Positions 1 to 9,400 of a stretch of 64,000 nt of DNA are shown piece after piece. The notes beneath the pieces were generated by a model. It saw only the letters and a list, made by a program, of their open reading frames with translations, was not told where the DNA came from and made no database searches. How positions within the stretch are numbered: position 1 is the stretch's first letter; each line of letters starts with the position of its first letter. This DNA comes from Mesostigma viride (Eukaryota > Streptophyta > Mesostigmatophyceae > Mesostigmatales > Mesostigmataceae): positions 259,501 to 323,500 of the forward strand of contig RPFO01002176.1 in the NCBI GenBank assembly GCA_009746045.1. Reading direction: 5' to 3'. The position numbers and the translations under genes are program-made.

Positions 1-2
1 AG

Positions 3-2024
3 CTCAGCCAGTTGGAGGAGTCCGAGGATGCTGTCCTAGAGGTAGATACCAATGCTGAGGTTTCTGTTATGGGATCTCAACATACAGGTCAACGGCAGGT
101 GCTTTCGCCTAGTTGTGCTTGGGTGTCTGACTTTAGTGGCAGGACACACATTATGGTATTGGGAGAGGTGCTGGTACCCTTCATGGGTGAGGATGTCACA
201 TTTCTTGTGCTTGAAGATTATGATGGCCCTATCATCTTGGGTCAAAATTTTCTGAGCTCTCCTAGAATTGTTGTGGCATCTGATAAGCTGAGAAAGTTTG
301 GCTGGGGTAGCATACCCTTGGTCAATTTTAAAACCTCCCTTGCCAGTGTATTTAATTCTGTGAAAGCGATCAAGAATGTGCAGTGGCCTGAGAATCAGAT
401 TCCTGTGGCTTCCAGTCTTGTTATGCCAGCTGCTCTACACCCTAGCAGTATTGGTATTACTAAGAGATCACTGGCTGCTCATTCTCCTCTTAGCTATGAT
501 CAGCTTGTCCAGGAAATGAGTTCTCCTCTAATGTTTGAGGCCTGGAGGCTAGCATTTGCCAAGGCTCTAGAGGAGTGGTTGCAGTTTGACTGCTGTCAGC
601 CTGTGAATGAAGTTCCCCCATACAGTACACGGTTGAAGCTCAGATTCGTCATCAAGCGGAAGGAGGTGGAGGGGGTGTCTGTTCCCCATGTGCGTCCAGT
701 TCTCAATGAATACCGTGGTACTGGGGATCTTCTGGGCGAGGAGTTGTATACACCTGGGATGCTACATGATACATGGCGTATTTTATTGTGCCTGTATGTC
801 GGTATGCTGAACCAGGGTGCTGATATGTCTTCAGTTCTGCTAGATTTCAAGAGAGCATTTCTGAAGGGTGATCCCAGTGTGGCTCAGCAGGTGTGGCATT
901 GTGAAACTCCATTTCATGTGCCAGTTCCTGTAGCCTGGCAGGCAGAGCTCCAGTCTAGCTACCTGCTGATTCTGAAGGGTCTAGAAGGTCTCAGGTCCAG
1001 TCCCATCATTTGGAGGCTCACCTTGGAAGACTTCTTGACTAAACACTGTGGGTTGAAGGTGTCATCTGTGGACCCATGTTTATTGCTGGGTAGGTGGCAT
1101 GATTTACCTGTGTATGCTAGCCTGCATGGTGATGACTTGCACTTGATTGCTCCCACTAAGTGGTTGAGTCAGTTTGTGCCCATCATTAATGATGCATTTC
1201 CTTTGGGAAAAGAATTGTGGCAGAAGCCTGGAGAGGCTGTCACGTTCTGTGGAATGCAGGCTACATTGGTTCAGGAGGGGAGTCAGTGGCTGATTAAGCT
1301 GCAGGCGGGCAATGACTACAAGAGTACCATTCTTCAATCTGTTCCAGAGGTCATGACGTCATCCATTGCACCTGAGCTGAAAGGCAAGTTGGCCTGGTAT
1401 GGCAGCATTTGTGGGCCTGACATGATGGTCCATAGCAGATCCCCTGATGATGTGCTAATTCTGGAGGAGCCTTCCCAGATTATTGCACATGTTAACAAGT
1501 CTCCTGGTATTACTTTAGCTGGGATTGATTTGTCTTTGCCATTTTCCTTGGATATCTATGTTGATAGCTCCATGGATAGCAGGCAAGTTTCTAAGGTCAG
1601 AGGCAGGTCAGCTGGCTTGTTTGTGCTTCAGCAACATAGGCCTAGTCTTGTGGCCTGGTACAGTCGTCTTCAAAGAAGGGTTGCTGTGAGTTCAGATGTC
1701 TCTGAGTGCAGAGCCATTTGTGAAGGGATTCAGTCCAGTTTGTACATCAAGGAGCTGTTGCTAGCTATGGCTTCAGTGACTCCTCATACTCTTCAGATGG
1801 AAACCTTGATCCTTTCAGATAACATGGGCATGGTCCAGTTTGTGCACAAGCAGTTGGCCAGGAGCAGAGATCTGGATTATCTCCTGTTGAAGGAGTTGGC
1901 AGGTCTGGTGGATATTCAACATCTTCCAGGTTCTGAGAATCCTGCTGATGCCTTGACCAAGTTACCTCACAAGTCTGCTGAGCAATATAAGCTTCTTTAC
2001 AAGCTGATGAGCTCCTCTGTGTGA
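3..2024 (+). CDS. pol: A1 copia pol, C-terminal part (retropepsin-like, RT, RNase H), open at the left edge
   Basis: Uninterrupted frame from the window edge to a TGA. Residues counted from base 12: a retropepsin-like segment at about 8-95, with D-T-N-A at 12-15 and the second strand motif ILGQNFL at about 76-82. A copia-type RT follows, with DFKRAFLKG (Asp278) and LHGDDLHLI (Asp374-375), and the LKGLEGLRSSPIIW segment where copia has LYGLKQAPRAWY. RNase H lies at about 515-660 (YVDSSMDSR, ECRA, SDNMGM) and ends in the copia-typical NPADALTK. It polymerises and degrades the element RNA during reverse transcription. The frame has no internal stop, so this copy is better preserved than the B2 element it sits in. 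The order protease-like then RT, with integrase presumably left of the window, matches A2. Family assignment is firm; activity is not known. Confidence 0.9.
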   Translation, partial: LSQLEESEDAVLEVDTNAEVSVMGSQHTGQRQVLSPSCAWVSDFSGRTHIMVLGEVLVPFMGEDVTFLVLEDYDGPIILGQNFLSSPRIVVASDKLRKFGWGSIPLVNFKTSLASVFNSVKAIKNVQWPENQIPVASSLVMPAALHPSSIGITKRSLAAHSPLSYDQLVQEMSSPLMFEAWRLAFAKALEEWLQFDCCQPVNEVPPYSTRLKLRFVIKRKEVEGVSVPHVRPVLNEYRGTGDLLGEELYTPGMLHDTWRILLCLYVGMLNQGADMSSVLLDFKRAFLKGDPSVAQQVWHCETPFHVPVPVAWQAELQSSYLLILKGLEGLRSSPIIWRLTLEDFLTKHCGLKVSSVDPCLLLGRWHDLPVYASLHGDDLHLIAPTKWLSQFVPIINDAFPLGKELWQKPGEAVTFCGMQATLVQEGSQWLIKLQAGNDYKSTILQSVPEVMTSSIAPELKGKLAWYGSICGPDMMVHSRSPDDVLILEEPSQIIAHVNKSPGITLAGIDLSLPFSLDIYVDSSMDSRQVSKVRGRSAGLFVLQQHRPSLVAWYSRLQRRVAVSSDVSECRAICEGIQSSLYIKELLLAMASVTPHTLQMETLILSDNMGMVQFVHKQLARSRDLDYLLLKELAGLVDIQHLPGSENPADALTKLPHKSAEQYKLLYKLMSSSV

Positions 2025-2802
2025 GTTGAGCAATTCCAGTTGGAGCTTTGAGTTTGGTGACTGATTGGGTGAGAAGAGCTAACATAGAGCTGGGCTCTGT
2101 TATGCTGAGAGCTGTGATGCTCTGAGGGCAGTAATGCTCTGTGTACATATGTGTATAATACTGTATTCTATGTAATGCTCAGTCATGGAGCATGATGTTG
2201 GTTGGGGGTTTGTCCTCAGTTTGAGGTTTGTCTCAACCAAAGGGATTTTATAGGGCAGGGTTCGATTCCCTGGGGCTGCTTAGGCGGATTTTCCCGGATT
2301 GGCTGGCCCATCAACCTTGCTGGTGAGGTGGCGACAGGTCCCCCTAGTTTTGTCCCAGACAGAGGAATGTAGTTTGTCATGTGCTTAATATATTTTGTGA
2401 TGTGCTATTTCTCAGTCCATGGTGGGCGCCAGTTCTGATAACTATCAATGTCTACCTGATAAGGTCTTGTGGGTAACTTGTGGGGTTCCAATCAGGAGCC
2501 ATTATGGTGATGATTCCATTTTGGTCATTATTCTGGTTAGCCACAAGCTGCTATTCCAAACACTTGGCTTTCTACTTCCAGTGGATAGGGAATTCATTGT
2601 AATTCGTCATGGCTGAGATGTGTTGTGATCTGGTGCTTGATTAATCCCGAGCAGAGACTACAGAGAGCTGGGAGGGATGTCAAGTGCTATGCATGTTGTT
2701 TCTATATATATGTGTTGCCAAGCCTAACAGCTCTAAAAGAAAGAAAGGGCTGGAGTTAATATGGCTGTTATGTCCAAGCTCTAAAAGAGAAGAAAGGGCT
2801 GG
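2025..2802 (+). other. A1 3' untranslated region
   Basis: No coding capacity seen. It contains a T-arm-like hairpin (2256-2272) and, just before the LTR, a roughly 50-bp tandem duplication of the polypurine tract plus LTR start: CTCTAAAAGA-type purine runs precede AGTTAATAT at both 2754 and 2803. The second copy, AAAAGAGAAGAAAGGGCTGG (2783-2802), directly abuts the LTR and is the likely plus-strand primer. Confidence 0.7.
2256..2272 (+). other. T-arm/B-box-like hairpin in A1 3' UTR
   Basis: CAGGG-TTCGATT-CCCTG forms a perfect 5-bp stem with a 7-nt loop. It also matches the tRNA B-box consensus GGTTCGANNCC. A2 has the same structure at about the same distance from its 3' LTR with changed stem bases. 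Confidence 0.5.
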
Positions 2803-3430
2803 AGTTAATATTGCCTGGCAAGCAATATTATTCTACTAAGCTACTTGGCTTGTAGAGATTCTACTTCCGGTTACTACAATCCAGAAACGGGTTCATTCTG
2901 ATGAGTATTGCTCGAGATATGAGCAAGATACTGTTCTACTACATTCTACTTGGATTCGGTGATTCTACGGTGGTTCTTCAAGTGACGCGTGGCATACGGC
3001 GTCTTGTCACAGTGTACGATAGGACATTTAGTCTCCGACACTGCGGTCTATTCAATGCTATTGATTAGACGTAACAAATAGTGACAGGACTTGTGCGACA
3101 GGACACTGATGTGACTATTTATGGATAACGAGTCGAGATCTGCTGGTCCAGAGTGAAGGACAGCAATATTGTGAGATGATCTGTCCTATCAGTCATCTGG
3201 ATGTGACTGCGTCACAATTAGTATATAACGAGCAGGACGCTGCCACTTGGTAGCACCACTTTCCCTGCACCTGTGTCCTCGCACCTTCGGCGACGGTTCT
3301 CACGTGCCTCGTGCGTTCTGTGCTGGTAACCATAACCAGCAACGTAAACCTATTGATTAATATAACTACTTCCTCTGTAGATATTAATCAGTGCAGGCTG
3401 AACCACAGTTCAGCCACAGTTTCGTTAACT
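2803..3430 (+). repeat. A1 3' LTR
   Basis: 628 bp beginning AGTTAATATT and ending GTTAACT, so the ends are inverted (AGTTAA/TTAACT). It is preceded by a polypurine tract and followed at 3431 by B2 gag coding sequence. The next five bases, TAGGG, are the expected TSD; the left copy lies outside the window. The other LTR is also outside, so the boundary rests on the PPT, the inverted ends and the junction to B2. Confidence 0.75.
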
Positions 3431-4782
3431 TAGGGAGCCATGGGAGAATTTTCTGCGTGATTTGCATGACCTGCTGTCTGCCCCCACCACTGTTGATATG
3501 TACTCTGCGCTCAACTGGGTGAAAAACTATAAGGTTGAAACTCAGAACTATGTAGCAGCGATCAAGAAGTGGGAACTTGCGGTGAAAGCACACCCCGAGG
3601 TTAGCAAGCTAGATCACAAATGGCTTGTGCACTCCCTGCTAGAGAAACTCAACGTTGATCGTAACACCTTTGCCATGATCACCTCAGGCCTGGCTACTCA
3701 TTGGGAGACGATGAAAGAGGCTCTCGATTATGTTATATAAGCTAGCCTTGGGTCCACTGTGCCAGGACTCTGCCCCCGGCCCTCCCTCCACCTCTTCCCC
3801 CCCTGCTGTCAAGCGGACCCCCCGCGGGGGTAGGAGTCAGATGAGGAGGGTAAGGCCAGGATCGAAGGCCAAGGACAAGCGTCCTGTGACGCTGGCTGAG
3901 GTTAAGACTCTCATGAGTCAGTTTGCTAAGAGCCTTAGCAAGGGCAAGGGCAAGGGCAAGGGCAAGGGCAAGGGCAAGGGCAAGGGCACGGGCAAGGGCA
4001 AGGGCAAGGGCAAGGGCAAGGGCAAGGGCAAGGGCAAGGGCAAGGGCAAGGGCAAGGGCAAGGGCAAGGGCAAGGGCAAGGGCAAGGGCAAGGGCAAGAG
4101 CAAGGGCAAGGGCAAGGGCAAGGGCAAGGGCAAGGGCAAGGGCAAGGGCAAGGGCAAGGGCAAGGGCAAGGGCAAGGGCAAGGGCAAGGGCAAGGGCAAG
4201 GGCAAGGGCAAGGGCAAGGGCAAGGGCAAGGGCAAGGGCAAGGGGCAGGGGAAGGGGAAGGGTAGGTCATCCCCCCATGCAGGGGGGAATACTAACAGGA
4301 CTTCTGGGGCTGGGTCTTCCAACCCCAAGAAGGATATGAAATGTACACGTTGTGGGCGTCGTGGTCACATCAAGGACAAGTGCCACAAACACAGGGAACA
4401 CTTGGGCGACCTGGAGATGCTCTGCCACAAGTGCATGGGGCCGCCTCACGGGGACCCCGCCAAGTGCACCAAGGATCCGTGGCAGCCCCCCAAATGTAAG
4501 CCCTCGCACCCTCACATGTGTCATGATGATGAGTCATGTCCCCTACACCACCCAATATCCAGCTCCACTGCCCAGGCAGGGACACAGGATGGGAGGGTGT
4601 TGACAGGATGTCAAGTTAATTCTGTTACGTCTCACTCTCCACCTTCATGCTCAGCTGTCAAGGCTGTAAGCAAGGCTGGCAAAGTGTTGAAGTATTACAC
4701 AGAAACCTCTGACAGTGAACCCAGGTTCACCTCCTTGGTACCCAAGGTCTCCGGCCAGGCCGGTCATGACCCAAGCTCTTAG
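3431..4782 (+). pseudogene. gag: B2 copia gag, 3' part with CCHC zinc knuckle
   Basis: Resumes right after A1 at codons for REPWENFLRD, which is also present in B1. The capsid-like helical part (to 3740) is followed by a 4-bp insertion (TATA in GATTATGTTA-TATA-AGC) that breaks the frame; coding continues from about 3736. A lysine-glycine repeat (3940-4246) precedes a zinc knuckle, CTRCGRRGHIKDKC (C-x2-C-x4-H-x4-C), and a second Cys/His-rich stretch (LCHKCMGPPHGDPAKC, CHDDESCPLHH). Gag packages element RNA; the basic repeat probably binds nucleic acid. A 4-bp duplication near 4781 creates the stop that separates it from the integrase part. The 5' half of gag lies left of A1, outside the window. 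Confidence 0.85.
3940..4246 (+). repeat. (GGGCAA)n hexamer array encoding Lys-Gly repeats
   Basis: About fifty GGCAAG units with single-base interruptions (ACG, AGC). In the gag frame it encodes (KG)n. B1 has only about six units at the same place, so it expanded in B2. All other frames also stay open across it and are artefacts. Confidence 0.95.
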
Positions 4783-5840
4783 TTAGTAACATCAGTTATG
4801 AGGAGCTGGCATTGCAACTGCACTTACTGTATGGTCATGAGGTATGTGCAGAGGTGGTAGCAGCTGCATTGGGGGGTACAGTACGGCACTCAGGAAGGCA
4901 TGACAGTCAGCTGATCAGAAAACACTGTCAGCACTGTCAAATGTATGCACCCAAACCACCCAAGTGGCATGTAGCTACACCATGCACCCAAGTGCAAGGG
5001 CAGAGTGGTCGGGGATGTGTTCCATATCAAGGGACAGCCCTATATCTGGCTTTAAAGGACGCATGGTACAGGTACACAGCAATAGAACCTCTCCCTGGTA
5101 TGGACAAGTCTCAGTTGCACAGAGATATATTAATAGCACAAGCCAGGTACTACCCAGTAGAAGCACTGCTGTTAGATCAGCAATTTAGTTGCCTTGCTGG
5201 TGCAGAGGGCTGTGAAGCTATAGACCTGGCTGGGCTAGAAGATCATGAAAGACAAGCTATCATTGAGAGGGCAATTAGGTCTATTAAAACCTTGGTATAG
5301 CCAAAGAATGGGTTAGGGTGAGAACCAGTTAGCTGACAGTGGGTCATACTATACGCTGATAGGGCACTGTGGGCTATACTAAGATATGCCAGATACTCAA
5401 TAGACGACCACTCCTGCAGACACCCTATGGTATTATCACACCACTATACTGGCAGATGGGTTACAGGCTGGGATATACCCACCTGAGGTACTAGCTGTGT
5501 ACAATGCACAGCGTGCCCACGCTGCCAGCAGATTGGCAGCCAACTAGGATGCCAAGCATCCACGCCCCTCCTTCAAGGAAGGGGACATAGTTCTCTTCTA
5601 TAATTAGAGTCAGGGCTATAGGGAAGGTTGGGACATGGTTAGGCCCTGAGCCACTATCCTCAAGTTTTCCAGCACAGGCAAGACTGTGCATGTGAAACAC
5701 AATGACACTGGACATGTGCACAAGTGCTCACCTCACATGCAGGATAAAATTGTATTATACTCCACTGTCAGACGTGGCAGAGGAGGAAGAGCTGATGGTC
5801 GACAGCTCAGTACAGTTGGCTGGTATATCTGGAGTACCCA
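4783..5840 (+). pseudogene. int: B2 copia integrase, broken
   Basis: HHCC zinc-binding part (HLLYGH then CQHC) followed by a core with LLLDQQF and IIERAIRSIK, which match the second Asp and the Glu of a DDE integrase. Two compensating frameshifts lie around 4980-5040, a stop follows IKTLV at 5300, and more stops and indels occur to 5840, where B1 is intact (LLQTPYGIITPDG, FKEGDTVLFYKES, VKHNDTGHVHKCSPH). It would insert element cDNA into chromosomes; this copy cannot. Confidence 0.85.
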
Positions 5841-7408
5841 TGCAGTGAGTGGTTGTTTGGAACACACACTGGTGAGTGTGATAGCCACAACGCATGTGCA
5901 TCCCAGGTCACCCTCAGTGAGCCTACTAGCCAGCCATGCACAGCAGGTTAGACCACCTGCCAATGATCGAGGGCACTAACCAGGAAGGTGGTCAGCAAGA
6001 CAGCACACCTTCAGCGGTACCAGCTCAACCCATACATACCTACCGTGTCTAAACACTGATGGGCTATAGCAGAAGCGGTCCGCATACTGCAAGCAGCACA
6101 TAGAGCTAAAGCTCACACTGCTGCAGAGTCAGCCAAAGTGAGTTGGGCAGGTCACAGCGACAACAATCCAGCTCTAGTCGCAGTGGACTCCCAAGCTCAG
6201 GTTAGCATCATCAGTGCATTGCATGGCTGTACCACACCTAGAGTTAGAGCCTTCCCCATGGCAACGGGTGGCTGATTTCTCCGGGCAGGCTAGCTTGACT
6301 GTTAAAGGTCAGGTTCTTGGTATCCCCACACCATTTCAGGTATTGGAAGGATACACAGGAAATGCTTTGTTGGGTGATGCATTTATTTCATACCCAGGTG
6401 TCACCATCTCTCGTGATAGGCTTGAGGTACAGGGCCTGGGCATGGGGTGTCACTTGATCACTTTCAGGTACCACTCCAGACTTTGGTCGACACACAGCCA
6501 GCCACTGTCAAATTTGTTGCACCAAAGTATGCGCCTGGGCACGAACCACGTCACTGTGGCAGATTTGGTACACAGTCAGAAGCTGCACCCCAAAGCATTT
6601 GGATTGGGAAAATATGATGTTGCAAAAATGTCTCCCCTCTCCTACTATATGAGCAGATTGTCCAGGACTGTCAAACTCAGGAAGGTTTCACTAAGTGGGT
6701 TGAAGCTTTTAGAAAGGCTATATGGATGAATGGGTGGTACCAGATCCACGTAGTCCCACCCACACACCTCTGCAGTCACTCGATTCCTTAGAGCGTAAAC
6801 CCAACGGGAGCAAGCACCTCAGACTTAATCGTTCGTGTGCAAGCACAAGCAAGCAGCAGATGGCTCTGTCATTTTCCATGCTAGGCCTTGTGAGACTGAG
6901 TTTAAGGGATCCACTGATTTGACAGAGGCAGACTTGTATACCCCTGGTATTCAGCAAACTTTGCTGTCTGTCTTTCTAGGACACATCAATTAAGGTGATG
7001 ATTATGTGTGCAAAGCCGCTGACATTAAACGTGCTTTTCTGAAAGGTTCACCTGAAATAGCTGAGCAAGTCTGGCAGGGTAAGGTGTATGTGGTCAACAC
7101 ACCTCAGGTATGGGCTAAGGAGATTCCACAACCCTAAGTTTTTGAAAGCCAACATAGGAGTGGAAGGCTCCAAGAATTTTTAGAAATTATGTCAGCTCAA
7201 GCTGTGTTTGAGAAGCTAGGTGCTCGGTATGATGACATAGACCCTTGCTTCTTTGTTGTCCCTCACCCTCATGGCATGATCATGTTTGTGTGGCATGGGG
7301 ATGATCAGCTTATTGCTGGGCCTAGGCAGGCTGTGGATGATTTTATCACCAACGTGTCTAAGTCTTTTGAGATTGGCAAGCGGCTAAAGCTGGGCACCAT
7401 AATTGCTA
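5841..7408 (+). pseudogene. pol: B2 retropepsin-like domain and RT N-terminal half, broken
   Basis: Matches B1 pol in order. The retropepsin-like start is near 6180 (VDSQAQVSII; B1 has VDTQAQVSII), with LLGDAFISYPGVTIS at about 6370. The RT palm has DIKRAFLKG at about 7022 and VWHGDDQLIAG at about 7288. Numerous stops and indels break it. The sequence stops at 7408 in the middle of RT where LINE2 has inserted, and continues at 25186. Confidence 0.85.
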
Positions 7409-7505
7409 TAATTAATTAATTAAACTCGTGCTCCCGTTGGGGAGTCACGGAGCACCGAAGTGCTTTTAATCCCTGTGTGTGCATAACAGGAGAAAGGGCA
7501 GAGAC
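7409..7505 (-). mobile_element. LINE2 3' end (first half, minus strand)
   Basis: A (TTAA)n tail at 7411-7423, followed in minus-strand terms upstream by a hairpin (CTCCC/GGGAG at 7431-7444) shared with other LINE 3' ends here. It is flanked by a direct repeat ATTGCTA (7402-7408 and 25186-25192) and interrupted by A2. With its other piece it is a roughly 295-bp, 5'-truncated, non-coding copy. Confidence 0.7.
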
Positions 7506-7976
7506 AGTTAGCATTTTGGGCAACCAATATGCTATAAGTGGATACAGTTTGGAAAGACCTTTCCAACGCCGTGCTGACCGCCTGAAACAGACAAGGGACG
7601 AGAAAGATATCAAGTCCCGAAGTCCTAGCCTTCCGTGGCCGACTAGGGTGCAGTCCTCTGTTATAGTGGACAGGACACGTGGCAGGCCGTGCCTGCACAG
7701 GCTTAGCCTGATTATATCACGTGACTGTGGTCCACGTAGATCAGAGGAGCAGCAGCCTGTGACTGGTGGAATACTGGAGCTGGCACAGGTCTGCAAGGAT
7801 ACTAGGCCTTGCAGGCTTGTGACAGGTCCTGTACTTCCTAGGTTGCAGAGTCTAGGCAAATCCAGTTCGTCCTGGCTCTGCACTGATGCCAGTGGACGTT
7901 GAGGATTTGCTTGCACGCCTGCACGTGCCTCGTCACGCCGATGGGAACGAGGAACAACGCAAAGGATATAGCTTGG
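7506..7976 (+). repeat. A2 5' LTR, first part
   Basis: Begins AGTTAGCATTTTGGG, preceded by GAGAC. Nearly identical to 24340-24805. Cut at 7976 by B1, whose TSD CTTGG is 7972-7976; the LTR resumes at 16963. Confidence 0.92.
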
Positions 7977-8384
7977 AGTTAGATATATAGATGTACGTCG
8001 GAGACGTTGGGGACTCAGTGTGAGAGTGATGGCTGCAGCAACGCCAGGGATCGGGCGTTCCTTGTCATTATTCACTCCATATGTGGGCACACATTATATG
8101 TCGTGGACACATCACTCACACGAGATCCCTAGGACAACTGGACTACGCTCACTTGTCCGCCACGTGTCCAGGTTCTAGAGGCTTCTAGACCTGGAGCAAC
8201 GTTACTACGCACAACGTCCACTAGACTAGTTGCTAGCTGCGTAACTTGCGTACACGTGTGTGCGTCGCGCCACAACCGGCGCTCGGCACCGTTATTCTGT
8301 CTCCGCCAGAATAACTCCGGTCACACTGTATGTTCCCCTGTGTGGCTCCGGCCACAAGTCAGCCTCGAGGTATCTCAGCTAACT
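7977..8384 (-). repeat. B1 3' LTR
   Basis: 408 bp. Read on the minus strand it runs AGTTAGCTGAG...TATCTAACT. It is almost identical to 16053-16957 without the MITE. Flanked at 7972-7976 by TSD CTTGG. Just inside on the minus strand is the purine-rich GAAAGAAAACATAATGGG, the likely plus-strand primer. Confidence 0.93.
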
Positions 8385-9400
8385 CCCATTATGTTTTCTT
8401 TCAGATTGGAACATGCTCCAAGTCTGACCTACCAACCGTTGCAAGGCAACCAGAGCCCATACAGTCACAACTGGATTAGAGAAGGGCCCCAGAAACGGAC
8501 TATACTGATGCTGACTGCTGATTTAACCCTGCCAAGCACTACGGGGGTTCCTCCCCCTCAATAGTGGGGAAAACATAAATGAGGTACTGCGGCCATTCGT
8601 CACACAGGACGTCATGCAAGTCACATGTCACAGCATATAAGGAGTGCCCAGTTTCCATCTTTGAAGGAGCGAATTGTCGTCATTTCCCTGGCATCTGTCA
8701 CTGCAGATGGTAGAAAAAGGGGGGCTTGATTGCCACTTGTGGATGGAACCCCATGCAACATCCACTTCCCAAAAACCAATGGGATGACTCTAGTGAAACC
8801 AGAGGTCTTCCCCAGGTGCTTAGGACCTGATGTTTTGCCACTGCTGACCTGGGCCAGAGCAGCCAGATACCTGTGAGTGCCACATGGTGGTAAGCACAGG
8901 CAACTGACAAGTGGGAACTGGTTCTCCACTTGATTTGCACATGGCGAATGGGTGGACTGCCCATCACCCTACCACAGGTCCTGGGACCAGATGGCAGCAT
9001 AAGACACAACAGGCACAGTCACAAGACTAAGACTGTCACACGTTACATGCACATGCACATGCACATGTACAAGGTAACCATGAACATGACCCAGCCACAT
9101 AACAATGCCATGTACAAGTACTGTCACCATGACAATGACACACTTGTGAAGGATTGACAGCTCACCTCCCAAGAGACGAGCTAACGAAATTCCATGAGAG
9201 AGACGAGGTCAAAGAGACTCCATTTATTCACCATAAAACAGGGCTTACAAGGCATACAGGTTCAGCTCCTCCCCAGGAACTAGTGCTGATGATAAGACAC
9301 CCCGTGGCCTGGGCCTGGGTCTGGGTACCCCTACCCCCTGACAGGGGTTGCCCCATAGTAGGGGTGGGGAGACTAGCCACCCTCCCTGGGGAGGGGTGGA
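8385..9400 (-). other. B1 3' untranslated region
   Basis: About 1 kb between the pol stop and the 3' LTR, no gene seen. It contains a short (CATGCA)n run at 9047-9070 and matches 28085-29171 of B2 in inverted orientation. Confidence 0.75.

Noticed and set aside
2256-2272. A complete tRNA gene around the T-arm-like hairpin
   Set aside because: No matching acceptor stem, D-arm or 5-bp/7-nt anticodon arm could be found upstream in A1 or A2.
3918-4339. Long ORFs of AR, PL and PC dipeptides across the GGGCAA repeat
   Set aside because: A 6-bp repeat stays open in every frame; only the gag frame (Lys-Gly) continues into conserved coding sequence.
7477-8090. ORFs of 141 to 224 codons on both strands in 7416-8090
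   Set aside because: They run across LINE2, the A2 LTR and the B1 LTR junctions, so they cannot be one gene.
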